Assembly (NCBI GenBank): GCA_013178125.1
Contig: JABLXJ010000017.1
Span: 1 to 64,000, forward strand
Direction: 5' to 3'
Length of the DNA: 64,000 nt
From: Bacillota bacterium
Lineage (GTDB): Bacteria > Bacillota > SHA-98 > Ch115 > JABLXJ01
Shown in pieces: positions 8,237 to 16,603 of this stretch; within the stretch, counting starts at the first letter, position 1; every line of letters starts with the position of its first letter. The translations under genes and the position numbers were made by a program. The notes beneath the pieces are model-generated. The model saw only the letters and a list, made by a program, of their open reading frames with translations, made no database searches and was not told the DNA's origin.

Positions 8237-9226
8237 TCATACTTTCTCTTCTTTTCCCACTCCAGCCCCGTAAATTTCTTGTTGAGAGATTTTCTCCTTT
8301 TCCAAATCACCAGATTCAATCCACTCCTTAATGCTTCTGATGGAATCAGCTAGAGTAAAGCAAGGTTTAAAGCCGATCAACCTCTCAGCTTTTGACATAT
8401 CGAAGGCGATCTCTCCTCCTTGCGCCATGCTCCATGGATAACCATATTCTACTTCGATACCAGGTACCATGCTCTTGACAATTTCGGCAAATTCGAACCC
8501 CCTGGTTGGCCCGGGGCCACAGCAATTAAAAGCTTCCCCAACCGCCTTGGGATGCTCCGCAACGGCGATATGCATTCGCGCAACGTCCCGAATATCAACA
8601 TAATGACACAGTTCATCTGGTGAGAAATGCGGGATCTGAACTAGCTTCCCTTCCGCTAACTGTTGAGCAAATTCACGCCAGCTACGCCCCCCTCCCCGTC
8701 CACGCGAACCAATTACGGCCGTCACTCGTAATATGGTTACTGGCACGGCATATTGCTTGTAGTAGGTCATCGCCAACAATTCCTGCATATACTTAGTAGT
8801 CGAATACATGTCCTTGGGCCGACAAGGATGATTCTCATCCACTGGCATGTAGTCAGGGGGGGTAAATTTAGTAGCTGGATACCATTCATAAGCTGAGATG
8901 CTGCTTGTCAAGACAAACCTATCCACCTTAGCATTACGGGCATATTCTAGCATATTCTGACACCCATTTATATTTACGCGAACCATTTGCAGAGGGTCAC
9001 CCGTATCGCCAGGTAAAGAAGCAATATGCATGATACAATCAAAAAATCTACCCGCTAAAGCCCGTTCCAAAGCTTCTCTGTCAGTGAAGTCTGCTTGAAT
9101 GAAAGAAACTTTTTCGTCTGGGATAGTGCGCCCCAACGCCGTTACTTCTTTCCCAATTTCTATTAACTGCCGTACCACTTCACGGCCAATAAATCCCGTT
9201 CCACCAGTTACAAGCACCTTATTCAT
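8237..9226 (-). CDS. NAD-dependent epimerase/dehydratase, extended SDR
   Basis: A protein of 329 residues with an N-terminal Rossmann motif TGGTGFIG, an ASLPG/TSSISAYEW region with the catalytic serine, and the pair YSTTKYMQE (Tyr-xxx-Lys). It belongs to the extended short-chain dehydrogenases that act on nucleotide sugars or on free sugars and uronates. The ATG at 9226 has GGAGGTG about ten bases upstream; the longer frame runs into repeat DNA and is rejected. The gene is downstream of the LacI regulator and upstream of a TIM barrel isomerase, so an NAD-linked sugar or uronate oxidation or epimerisation is likely. Confidence 0.82.
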   Translation of the reverse strand: MNKVLVTGGTGFIGREVVRQLIEIGKEVTALGRTIPDEKVSFIQADFTDREALERALAGRFFDCIMHIASLPGDTGDPLQMVRVNINGCQNMLEYARNAKVDRFVLTSSISAYEWYPATKFTPPDYMPVDENHPCRPKDMYSTTKYMQELLAMTYYKQYAVPVTILRVTAVIGSRGRGGGRSWREFAQQLAEGKLVQIPHFSPDELCHYVDIRDVARMHIAVAEHPKAVGEAFNCCGPGPTRGFEFAEIVKSMVPGIEVEYGYPWSMAQGGEIAFDMSKAERLIGFKPCFTLADSIRSIKEWIESGDLEKEKISQQEIYGAGVGKEEKV

Positions 9227-9249
9227 GATATACTCACACCTCCAACGCA

Positions 9250-9315
9250 TGGTTATATGGTTATTCGGTCCCATTTTCATTCTCTTTGGTACTCTATAGC
9301 GGCATGGGGGGTCTA
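9250..9315. repeat. Dispersed repeat R2, diverged copy
   Basis: It shares CATTTTCATTCTCT, then a 17-base spacer, then CATGGGGGGTCTA with the copy at 22411. It lies behind the stop of the LacI gene, but separated from it by the mini-element at 9322-9374. Confidence 0.55.
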
Positions 9316-9321
9316 TCCAAC

Positions 9322-9374
9322 CGACATTTCGCGCTCCTCATACCCCCGAGAGGGATGGGTGCAAAATGTAGGTC
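9322..9374. mobile_element. Miniature element with IS1634-like inverted ends
   Basis: The left end GACATTTCGCGCTCCTCAT and the right end GGGTGCAAAATGTAGGTC match the left (GTACATTTCGCACCCCTCAT) and right (GGGTGCGAAATGTAGGTC) ends of the complete insertion sequence at 51423-53366. Only about 20 bases lie between the ends. It looks like an internally deleted derivative of that element. The pair can also fold as a hairpin behind the LacI gene. Confidence 0.6.
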
Positions 9375-9390
9375 TGAAGTGAACCACGTC

Positions 9391-10413
9391 TTATGAAGAT
9401 TCGCGAACTATTAACGCCGGCTTGAGGATTATATCCACGAATTCATCAGGAGACCGGTTACCCTCAATTATCTCTACAAGTATTTCCGCACCCTGTCGCC
9501 CAATTGAGTAACGCGGATGATCGATGGTTGTTAGAGAGGTCGGAAGACAACTCGCAAATTCGATATCGTCATAACCTACAATTGCAACATCACTCGGGAT
9601 GACAAGGCCTGCTTCCTTTATTGCGCGTATCGCACCCATTGCTACATAATCGCTAAAGCATAGAACTGATATAGGCGGAGAAACACTTTGAAGGATGTTT
9701 GTCATATTCTTGTAGCCGGCTTCAAGATTTATGTTTTCGAAGGCTATATGTGATTCATCCAAGTATATCCCACCCTCTTCCAACGCTTTCCTATATCCTG
9801 CAAGACGGTCTCGTGCATTGCATATAGACATGGGACCACAGAGGAAGAAGATGGGGCGCTCTTTGTATTTATCTATTATATGCCTAGCAGCTAGATAACC
9901 GCCCAGGACGTCATCGTTCACAACGTAGTTTGCATTAATCCCTTCTAGCTTCCGACACAAAAACACAACGGGAACCTTCATATGGAGTAAATCCCTAATA
10001 TGATCTGCTTCCTTCTCAACCGGCACGATGAGGAGGCCGTCTACCCGCTTTTCTAAAAGAACCTTTACAGCATCCTTCTCGAGTTTAGGATCTTCTTCAG
10101 TATTACAAAGAATCATTTGGTAGCCCCTGTCTCTCAGAACATCTTCAATTCCCTTTATAACTCGAGCAAAATATGGGTTAGCATTATCAGATACTATCAC
10201 ACCAACTGTTTTCGTAGAGTTTTGTCGAAGATTAGAAGCTAAGATGTTTCGGGTGTATCCCAGCCGCTCCGCTATTGCCTTAATCCTAGTTCTAGTCTCC
10301 TCTTTTATCTCGGGCTTATCAGCAAGTGCCCTGGATACTGTATTGACCGATACCTTCGCTCTACGGGCGATGTCTTTCATGGTAGGCCGTTTAACTTTCC
10401 AGTTCAGTGCCAC
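9391..10413 (-). CDS. LacI-family transcriptional regulator
   Basis: A repressor-type protein of 340 residues. The helix-turn-helix MKDIARRAKVSVNTVSRAL is near the N-terminus, followed by the hinge and a periplasmic-binding-protein-like sensor domain (VGVIVSDNANPYFA, VDGLLIVPV, IVGYDDIEFA). The GTG at 10413 has GGAGGGGAG seven bases upstream and is preferred over the longer frame. Its promoter region carries two ATCGAT-centred palindromes (10471-10480, 10523-10534) related to those at 14698-14709 and 32669-32680. This suggests autoregulation and control of the two long minus-strand operons of the island. The effector sugar is unknown. Confidence 0.88.
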   Translation of the reverse strand: MALNWKVKRPTMKDIARRAKVSVNTVSRALADKPEIKEETRTRIKAIAERLGYTRNILASNLRQNSTKTVGVIVSDNANPYFARVIKGIEDVLRDRGYQMILCNTEEDPKLEKDAVKVLLEKRVDGLLIVPVEKEADHIRDLLHMKVPVVFLCRKLEGINANYVVNDDVLGGYLAARHIIDKYKERPIFFLCGPMSICNARDRLAGYRKALEEGGIYLDESHIAFENINLEAGYKNMTNILQSVSPPISVLCFSDYVAMGAIRAIKEAGLVIPSDVAIVGYDDIEFASCLPTSLTTIDHPRYSIGRQGAEILVEIIEGNRSPDEFVDIILKPALIVRESS

Positions 10414-10470
10414 TAGATAACTCCCCTCCACGACCAATGAGAAATATGGACAGGTCAAATGTTATATAGA

Positions 10471-10534
10471 TGATCGATTAGATAACGTCATACCTATATA
10501 GTTTATCGATATTAACCATCACGTTATCGATTAA
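10471..10534. promoter_or_regulatory. Candidate LacI operators before the regulator gene
   Basis: TGATCGATTA (10471-10480) and GTTATCGATTAA (10523-10534) share the ATCGAT centre. The block TTAACCATCACGTTATCGAT (10512-10531) parallels TTAACCGTAACGTGATCGAT near 14687 and TTAACCATAACGTGATCGAT near 32658. Confidence 0.5.
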
Positions 10535-10627
10535 ATCTTTGCTTCTTAAATTAGACGAAATGTTGAGGGTTCCTGCAAACCTATTAAGAAAAATTGCGAA
10601 AGAAGCTAAATATAGCCTAAGCTATGA

Positions 10628-11512
10628 CTATGACCAAAACATGTTTAGGGCGTTCTGCCCTAATATGAGATCCTTGTGTGCCTCCGGTATGGAGAAACAC
10701 CCTTTTCTAAACATTTCGAGACTCTGTTGGTACGTGCACTTCGCAAGTATTCCAGGGTAATCCGAACCCCACATGAGCTTCTCAGGCCCCAACCTTCTGT
10801 ACGCCTCCATTATGTATTCGCAAGCCCTAACATAGGGATATTCATCTTCAGGAAAGGCTGCAGGCATGGCAGATAACTCCATCCAAACGTTTTTACGGAG
10901 AGCGAGTTCCACTATATCAACCCAGTCATCATACGGCGGATTGCCCAAATGACAAATTATAAATCGAATCCGACGGTATCTCATGACGAGGTTTTTCAAC
11001 GATCTTCTATCCTGAGGACGAGACAGATGAATCATCACTGGCAACTCAAGATCATTACAGCATGACCAAATGGGTTCAAGGTTAGGGCTGTCCAATGCCT
11101 CACCTGGCTGACATTGGAAAGCGCTTTCGGTCTCTATCTTGAGTCCGCGAAAACCCGAGTATGTTACTAACTTTATTAGATCCTCTCTTGCCTCGGCTCC
11201 TTTTAGAACATCCACCAGTGCTATGGCCCTCAACCTATCCCCATATAAGTCACATGCCTGGCGAACATACTCATTATGGTACCCGTAAAGGACATTTGGC
11301 ACTAAAAGGGCTTTGTCCACTCCACACCAATCCATGTGAGCAATTAACGTCTCTACCGTGCTATTACTTTTCTCAAAGGATGGAGGCAGAAATTGGACAA
11401 CTCGATTCCCTATTTTTACCCTGCCGTGCTCAGTCGAAGTTATGGGGGCTCCATCCTTTATACCTGCTATTCTTTCGAATACATGGACATGTACATCAAC
11501 TACGGTCATCAT
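10628..11512 (-). CDS. Amidohydrolase family protein, lactonase-like
   Basis: A 294-residue TIM barrel metal hydrolase of the amidohydrolase-2 group. It shows the N-terminal metal motif DVHVHVF, later MIHLSRP and ICHLGNP, and the C-terminal WGSDYP with the catalytic aspartate. This group contains sugar lactonases such as L-fuconolactonase and also decarboxylases. It ends an operon with an SDR dehydrogenase, an HpcH-type aldolase and an Ldh2-type dehydrogenase, so hydrolysis of a sugar lactone made by the SDR is a reasonable inference. The ATG at 11512 has AGGAG nine bases upstream. Confidence 0.78.
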   Translation of the reverse strand: MMTVVDVHVHVFERIAGIKDGAPITSTEHGRVKIGNRVVQFLPPSFEKSNSTVETLIAHMDWCGVDKALLVPNVLYGYHNEYVRQACDLYGDRLRAIALVDVLKGAEAREDLIKLVTYSGFRGLKIETESAFQCQPGEALDSPNLEPIWSCCNDLELPVMIHLSRPQDRRSLKNLVMRYRRIRFIICHLGNPPYDDWVDIVELALRKNVWMELSAMPAAFPEDEYPYVRACEYIMEAYRRLGPEKLMWGSDYPGILAKCTYQQSLEMFRKGCFSIPEAHKDLILGQNALNMFWS

Positions 11513-11577
11513 CAATCACTTCTCCTGGGGAGTTAGTTGTATCGCCAGCTCTCCATCTTGATATAAGCCGATCTGGA

Positions 11578-12378
11578 CTATTGTCCGAAAGCATTCAGCG
11601 CCAAAAGCTCCTGGTCAGTATAGAAGGGCAAGGGGCGAAGATGAAGGCCACCATCGATGACTATATGAGCTCCTGTAGTATAGCCGCTGAGTTTGTCCGA
11701 AAGAAGGACGACTGCCTGTGCCCCAACATCCTCGATCCTTCCTGGACGTCTTAAGGGAATCTGGCTAATCAAAGTCTCCCGAACTTGATCTGTCATTCCC
11801 GCCACAAGTCGGGTGGGGAAATATCCCGGTATGAGGGTATTAACTCGAATACCATAAGGCGCAAGTTCGATTGCCAGCACTTCCGCAAAGACCTTAAGGC
11901 CGGTCTTGGATACCCGGTAGGAAGTCTCTTGATAAAGCGGATTAAGCATAGCGGTCGAGCCGATGATGAGAATACTGCCCTGCCTCCTTTCAATCATGTG
12001 CCGGGAGACCTCCCGGCAGGCCCAAACACACGCTGAGAGATTGGTATTGATTGTTTTCATCCAAGATTCTGTGGTTAGTTTGGTAATGGGCTCGTGCCAA
12101 CTCCATGCCGCGTTGTTGATATACATATCGAGATGCCCCAACGAAGAGATAGCTGTCCTAACCATCTCATTTACCTGGTCCTCTTGGCTCACATCAGTCG
12201 AGATGGCTACCACCTTGACACCCAGTGCACGTAATTCGTCCAGCGCTGCGGGGTCCGGTTTACGGCTCGCCACCGCCAGGTTCACTCCCTCCTGGGCCAA
12301 TGCCATAGAAATGCCGAATCCGATCCCGCTAGCGCCGCCCGTGATCAAAGCCGTTTTCCCTCTCAATCCTGTATCCAT
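11578..12378 (-). CDS. Short-chain dehydrogenase/reductase (SDR), copy 1
   Basis: A classical SDR of 266 residues: cofactor motif TGGASGIG, then NNAAW, a catalytic Ser in IIGSTAM, and YRVSKTG (Tyr-xxx-Lys). The residue after the second strand is basic (SRKPD), which suggests NADP or mixed use. It is clearly a paralogue of the SDR at 17712-18527; both have WACREVS followed by ERRQGSILI. It lies 58 bases behind the aldolase gene. Likely role: oxidation of a sugar or its lactol in the island pathway. Confidence 0.88.
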   Translation of the reverse strand: MDTGLRGKTALITGGASGIGFGISMALAQEGVNLAVASRKPDPAALDELRALGVKVVAISTDVSQEDQVNEMVRTAISSLGHLDMYINNAAWSWHEPITKLTTESWMKTINTNLSACVWACREVSRHMIERRQGSILIIGSTAMLNPLYQETSYRVSKTGLKVFAEVLAIELAPYGIRVNTLIPGYFPTRLVAGMTDQVRETLISQIPLRRPGRIEDVGAQAVVLLSDKLSGYTTGAHIVIDGGLHLRPLPFYTDQELLALNAFGQ

Positions 12379-12436
12379 AAGCCTCTACTCCTCTACTCCT
12401 TGTATCGTATAGTACTTGGCTACTATTTTCGGACCG

Positions 12437-13291
12437 CTAGCTATTCGCTTGTTGGTCACTACCGTCTGCACTCACGGTCGCGCGCTGGTGATAACAAGGT
12501 GTATTATAACATTGCCGGCAGAAAAACTCTCTCAATCCCTGGACGATTTGCCGACCCTGGCTCAAAATCATCACAACCTCGTTGCCCACCCAGAAGAATC
12601 TCATTCCTGCGCTTATCCACTTGGCAATAAGGTCTAAATCAAAGAGGGCTATGCCCGAGACGACCCTATGCTCTCTGCATTTGTCCACCACTTCCTGAAT
12701 CAACGAAACTACCTTCTCGTCGGTAAACTCACATGGCCGACCGACCGACAAAGAGAGATCGACGGGCCCAACAAAGGCTACATCCACTCCGGGAACAGAG
12801 ATAATGCTGTCTATGTCTCTCACTGCAGCTTCGCTTTCAATCTGGACTACTAACATTATTGAGTTATTGGCGCGATCAACGAACTCCTGTGCATTGATAT
12901 CGCGGTATCCTACCGACGGACCTCCAACCGCCAGACCTCTTCGCCCCTTCGGGTGATACCTTATCATGTCGAGGACCTCAAGCACCTGGTCTCTGCTTGT
13001 TACCCTCGGGACTACAATACCCTGAGCTCCTTGATCGAGGGGACGGCATATGACATTATAGTCTATTTCAGGCACCCTGACGAAGGGAGCGATACCACTA
13101 AGTCTAGCGACCCTGATAATCCCCGCAACCTCACTCAAATCTATCGCCGTATGCTCCTGGTCAATCATTATGTAATCAAATCCTGCTGCCGCATAGATCT
13201 CTGCAATCGCAGGCGACCTCATCTCATTGACCTCGCTACCTATCACCAACCCTCCTGAAGCGAGGGCCTGTCTAATCTGTTCTATATTCAC
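12437..13291 (-). CDS. HpcH/HpaI-family aldolase
   Basis: A class II pyruvate aldolase of 284 residues. Family members cleave 2-keto-3-deoxy acids to pyruvate and an aldehyde. Seen here are FDYIMIDQEHTAIDLSE (catalytic His region), FVRVPE, GAQGIVVPRV, and the metal-binding region VVQIESEAAV ... VDVAFVGPVDLS. The C-terminus is longer than usual and reads like out-of-context sequence after QGLREFF. The GTG start has GAGGAGG seven bases upstream, and only 12 bases separate it from the Ldh2-type gene. Substrate: a 2-keto-3-deoxy sugar acid is likely. Confidence 0.85.
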   Translation of the reverse strand: MNIEQIRQALASGGLVIGSEVNEMRSPAIAEIYAAAGFDYIMIDQEHTAIDLSEVAGIIRVARLSGIAPFVRVPEIDYNVICRPLDQGAQGIVVPRVTSRDQVLEVLDMIRYHPKGRRGLAVGGPSVGYRDINAQEFVDRANNSIMLVVQIESEAAVRDIDSIISVPGVDVAFVGPVDLSLSVGRPCEFTDEKVVSLIQEVVDKCREHRVVSGIALFDLDLIAKWISAGMRFFWVGNEVVMILSQGRQIVQGLREFFCRQCYNTPCYHQRATVSADGSDQQANS

Positions 13292-13303
13292 CTATTTACC
13301 TCC

Positions 13304-14365
13304 TCAACCCCAAATGAGTTCATCTTCTAATCCGAGATCCATTGCCAATCCTTTAAGACTACTTAGGGTCGCTTCGCCTAGAACAATTCCATGAACCTTC
13401 GCCTTTTCCTCCCTTTCATGCTCCATCTCTCCAGGTAGATATATCCTCTCCACTCCTTCAGCTTTAGGGGAATTCCTGATCTGTCTTATCAGGGCATCCA
13501 TGCGGGCCTTGTAATCGTGGATAGGCATAAGGGCACCTACATCAATTGCTATAAATGTGAAGCCTTCGTTGCAAGGATGCTCGAAGTCTCTTACCCAACA
13601 ACCTATATCTTTGGTCACTGCCGCACCGGTCATGACGCCTGCTAAGATCTCTACCATCAGGGCTAAACCGTAGCCTTTGTGACCTGCAAACGGGACGAGT
13701 GCACCACCTCTGAGAAACTCCCAGGGGTCCGTAGTAGGATTACCCGCTGCGTCAACTAACCAGCCTTCAGGGATACTCTTACCTTCTTCCCTGGCGACAT
13801 TTATCTTGCCTCCCGCCGCTACACTCATAGCTATGTCCAGGACTATCGGCTTTTCCTCTCCCGCGGGAGCCGCATAGGCAAATGGGTTATTCCCTATTAC
13901 CCTGCCAGCTGCACCGGTTACGGTCATATTTATATCTACATTGCTCATCGCTAGGCCTATCATATCTTCCTCGGCCATCATCATGGCATAGTATGCTGCC
14001 GCACCGAAGTGCATCCCATTTCTTACACCTACGATCCCGATGCCACACTTCTTTGCTTTTTCTATGGCGATCTTCGTAGCCTTGTATGCTGTTACGACCC
14101 CCATCCCGGCATTCCCATCTACGATGGCCCAAGCAGGGCCCTCACGAACGATTTCAATATTCGCCTTGGGGTTCATCCCACCACCTCTGATCTGCTTGAC
14201 ATAGGTCCGAAGGGCAACTGTCCCGTGAGAACTTACGCCTCTCATATCTGCTGCGACCAAGACCTTGGACGCAATACGAGCATCTTCGGAACCAAGGCCT
14301 GCCCTTTCTAGCATCTTGATACAGAAATCCGTGAGCCGTTCTACGTTAACTGTTAAGGTTGACAC
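13304..14365 (-). CDS. Ldh2/malate-lactate dehydrogenase family oxidoreductase
   Basis: A 353-residue NAD(P)-dependent dehydrogenase of the Ldh2 family, unrelated in fold to classical lactate dehydrogenases. It shows ADMRGVSSHG (catalytic His), GVRNGMHFGAAAYYA, NNPFAYAAP, VLDIAMSV and FAGHKGYGLALMVE. Relatives include malate, ureidoglycolate and 2,3-diketo-L-gulonate reductases. The GTG start follows GGAGGAGGAG. It is the first gene of the operon that runs through aldolase, SDR and amidohydrolase; a candidate LacI operator lies about 330 bases upstream. Confidence 0.88.
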   Translation of the reverse strand: MSTLTVNVERLTDFCIKMLERAGLGSEDARIASKVLVAADMRGVSSHGTVALRTYVKQIRGGGMNPKANIEIVREGPAWAIVDGNAGMGVVTAYKATKIAIEKAKKCGIGIVGVRNGMHFGAAAYYAMMMAEEDMIGLAMSNVDINMTVTGAAGRVIGNNPFAYAAPAGEEKPIVLDIAMSVAAGGKINVAREEGKSIPEGWLVDAAGNPTTDPWEFLRGGALVPFAGHKGYGLALMVEILAGVMTGAAVTKDIGCWVRDFEHPCNEGFTFIAIDVGALMPIHDYKARMDALIRQIRNSPKAEGVERIYLPGEMEHEREEKAKVHGIVLGEATLSSLKGLAMDLGLEDELIWG

Positions 14366-14450
14366 TTCTCTCCTCCTCCTGCTGATTCTAATCTGAGTTC
14401 ATCGGTGGGACCCTGACCCCATTACTCTAAACTCGTAATATATGTCGCAC

Positions 14451-14640
14451 CTAGAGGAGTACCTTGTAAAGCCATTCCTCTGCGTCCCTACGCGAAAACG
14501 GTTTAGGATTGTTTAGCATGTCGCTGCGATCCGAACAATCAGCCCATATTTCATCTATCTGGTCCCGGCTGACTATGGAACTATCGAAGTGAGAGGGAAT
14601 CCCTATCTTGTTACTAGCTAAAGTGAAGATTTGCTCTGCA
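14451..14640 (-). pseudogene. C-terminal remnant of an iron-containing alcohol dehydrogenase
   Basis: The minus strand encodes about 60 residues that look like the extreme C-terminus of an Fe-ADH: AEQIFTLASNKIGIPSHF, later DMLNNPKPFSRRDAEEW, then a stop. An in-frame TGA stands a few codons upstream and no start or ribosome site is present. A complete Fe-ADH lies at 18541-19725, so this is a relic of a second gene, or of a former neighbour. Confidence 0.65.
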
Positions 14641-14684
14641 GCGGATCAGGCCTTATTTTCATCATGGCTTCCCGAAAGTAATAA

Positions 14685-14770
14685 TGTTAACCGTAACGTG
14701 ATCGATCATGTTTATCATTTTCATATTTCTACGCTACCGTTAGATTTTCCTTCTTCCACCGAAGATTTTT
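14685..14770. promoter_or_regulatory. Operator and upstream region of the Ldh2-aldolase operon
   Basis: GTGATCGATCAT (14698-14709) is a near-perfect palindrome preceded by TTAACCGTAAC. The following stretch (CATATTTCTAC ... GATTTTCCTTCTT) is also shared with 32656-32740, so a whole promoter module appears to be duplicated. The remnant at 14451-14640 lies between it and the Ldh2-type gene. Confidence 0.55.
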
Positions 14771-14776
14771 AAATCC

Positions 14777-15727
14777 TCACTTAACGTTCACTGGGAACCT
14801 GGGTGGTCGTCCGTTAAGTACCGCCACCACATCTTCCGCCGCAGCTTTCACCATACGGGCCTGGGCCTCCCTGGTGTTGTACCCTACATGGGGCGTAGCT
14901 ATCACATTTTCCATTATCACTAAAGGATCATTAGGTTCACAAGGTTCCCTCCAATGTACATCTAATGCGGCGCCTGCTATCAGCTTCTTCTCTAAAGCAT
15001 GCATAAGAGCTTCCCTCTCAACAACCGGCCCTCTACTGGTATTCACTAGATAAGCTGTAGGTTTCATACGCCTCAATAAGTCGGCGTTTATGAGTCCCCG
15101 AGTGTCATCTCTCAGCGGCACATGGATACTTACTATATCCGAGATTTCCATGAGATGTTCAAGCGAAACATATTCTACACCCCACTTCTCGGCAAAATCT
15201 GAGTCCCTCACTACGTCGAAGACGACAATCCTGGAACCGAAAGGCTTCAGCCTCTTGATAACTTCATGTCCTATGCATCCCATTCCTACTATTCCGACCG
15301 TACTACTAGAAAGTTCGGTTGCTACCGGCTGTTTCCATATCCCTTTTTTCATGCTTGAGTCGAGCTGAGGAATCTGTCTACAAAGCGACAACATCAATCC
15401 CAACGTCATTTCGGCCACGGCGGGACTATTAGCTCCAGGGGTATTTGTAATAGTTATGCCAGCTAAGGTAGCAGCAGCTAAGTCTATCGCATCGGTCCCG
15501 GTACCCAAACGTGCTATGACCTTAAGCTTTTTTGCCGCCATAAGTACGCGTTCCGAATATTTTTCCCCTCCAGCGATAACGGCATCCGCATCCCGCAAGG
15601 CATCGATCAATTCCTCCTCAGGTTCCCACCTCAAGGATTTGACGCCTACCTCGCAGTTATTGGATTCCAAGTAGTGCCTACCTTCTTCAGTCAAATAACT
15701 TTCGGTAAATATTACTTTGAATCGCAA
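14777..15727 (-). CDS. D-isomer-specific 2-hydroxyacid dehydrogenase
   Basis: A 316-residue NAD-dependent dehydrogenase of the SerA/GhrB family. It shows the entry motif ARLGTGTDAIDL, the nucleotide motif GIVGMGCIG, an NTSRGPVV region with the catalytic Arg, GAALDVHWREP, and ATPHVGY with the catalytic His. It lacks the C-terminal ACT regulatory domain of true phosphoglycerate dehydrogenases. The TTG start has GGAGG nine bases upstream. It is the last gene of the operon coming from the Fe-ADH, SDR, Zn-ADH and cyclase genes; it probably reduces a 2-keto acid such as hydroxypyruvate or glyoxylate. Confidence 0.88.
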   Translation of the reverse strand: MRFKVIFTESYLTEEGRHYLESNNCEVGVKSLRWEPEEELIDALRDADAVIAGGEKYSERVLMAAKKLKVIARLGTGTDAIDLAAATLAGITITNTPGANSPAVAEMTLGLMLSLCRQIPQLDSSMKKGIWKQPVATELSSSTVGIVGMGCIGHEVIKRLKPFGSRIVVFDVVRDSDFAEKWGVEYVSLEHLMEISDIVSIHVPLRDDTRGLINADLLRRMKPTAYLVNTSRGPVVEREALMHALEKKLIAGAALDVHWREPCEPNDPLVIMENVIATPHVGYNTREAQARMVKAAAEDVVAVLNGRPPRFPVNVK

Positions 15728-15820
15728 CTAGTTCATCCTCCAATACCACCATAGATATTTCAGGAATCGCTCTCTACACACTTTGAAATTATCAAAAAGA
15801 CATTCGTAGAATTAAACCCT

Positions 15821-16525
15821 TTAATCGCCTTCCGCCAGGACTGTACATGGGGAGCTATCAAGCCCAACAACTAAAAAGGGAACTACATATACTCTTTTTA
15901 TAGTCTTTAAAAGTCCCAAATCTAAACTGAGGTTTAAGTCCTCAATAAGCAAAACAGCTTTGGGTCCCTCTTTCCGAAATAATACCTTGTGGGACTCTAT
16001 ACCTTCCTCCATGTAAGCTGAAGAAGCAAAGGATATTGAGTCAATACCGACCGCTCGTAACTTTGGGAAACGGTTTGACGCCAAGTACCTGGCTGCATCA
16101 AGCGATAGGCCGGGGTTTCGGTCTCGGTAACGAACCGGGTCGGCTAGTCGGTACTTTGTAAACCCGGTCCGGATAAGTAATATGTCGCATTCTGCCATTT
16201 CTCTTTCAGAAGCCATTAAATCCTCAATGGTAATTAATTTGGCATCAGCTTTTGGTATGTCCTTTATATATGGACGATCAAAAATAAAATAATTAATATC
16301 AAGGTCGGTTATTGATTTGCCATTTGGTATCATGTGACCTGGAGCGTCCACATGGGTCCCCGCATGATTCCAGGATGTATAGTAAAATGAATTCGCCACA
16401 TCCCCATTTTTTAATGACTCATCATTGACAAAATGAAGTGGTTTTCGCCCACCTGGTGTTGGCGTATCTTCAGTAAGGGGAAAAGAAATTAAAACAAATA
16501 TATTTATTCCTCCCTCCATTCGCAA
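15821..16525 (-). CDS. Cyclase/kynurenine-formamidase-like metal hydrolase
   Basis: A protein of the cyclase family with the signature NHAGTHVDAPGH, which binds zinc or manganese. Members hydrolyse N-formylkynurenine, isatin or sugar-derived amides and lactones. Up to 234 residues are open, but the conserved N-terminus (ISFPLTEDTP) would start at residue 9. A GGAGGGAGG site stands seven bases before an ATA codon at 16501, while the upstream ATGs have no site of their own. Initiation at an AUA codon, or from an ATG inside the ribosome site, has to be considered. It sits between the Zn-ADH and hydroxyacid dehydrogenase genes, so an action on a lactone or ester of the island pathway is possible. 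Confidence 0.8.
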   Translation of the reverse strand: MRMEGGINIFVLISFPLTEDTPTPGGRKPLHFVNDESLKNGDVANSFYYTSWNHAGTHVDAPGHMIPNGKSITDLDINYFIFDRPYIKDIPKADAKLITIEDLMASEREMAECDILLIRTGFTKYRLADPVRYRDRNPGLSLDAARYLASNRFPKLRAVGIDSISFASSAYMEEGIESHKVLFRKEGPKAVLLIEDLNLSLDLGLLKTIKRVYVVPFLVVGLDSSPCTVLAEGD

Positions 16526-16603
16526 ATTAATCTTAGGTTTCGCAAAAGCACAATGATAAACAGGTCCCTCACAAGCCTAATAAACATAATAGCATTCACT
16601 TCT

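Noticed and set aside
9226-9280. Longer N-terminus of the NDP-sugar epimerase
   Set aside because: The extra codons fall in repeat R2, while the ATG at 9226 has a ribosome site directly before the Rossmann motif.
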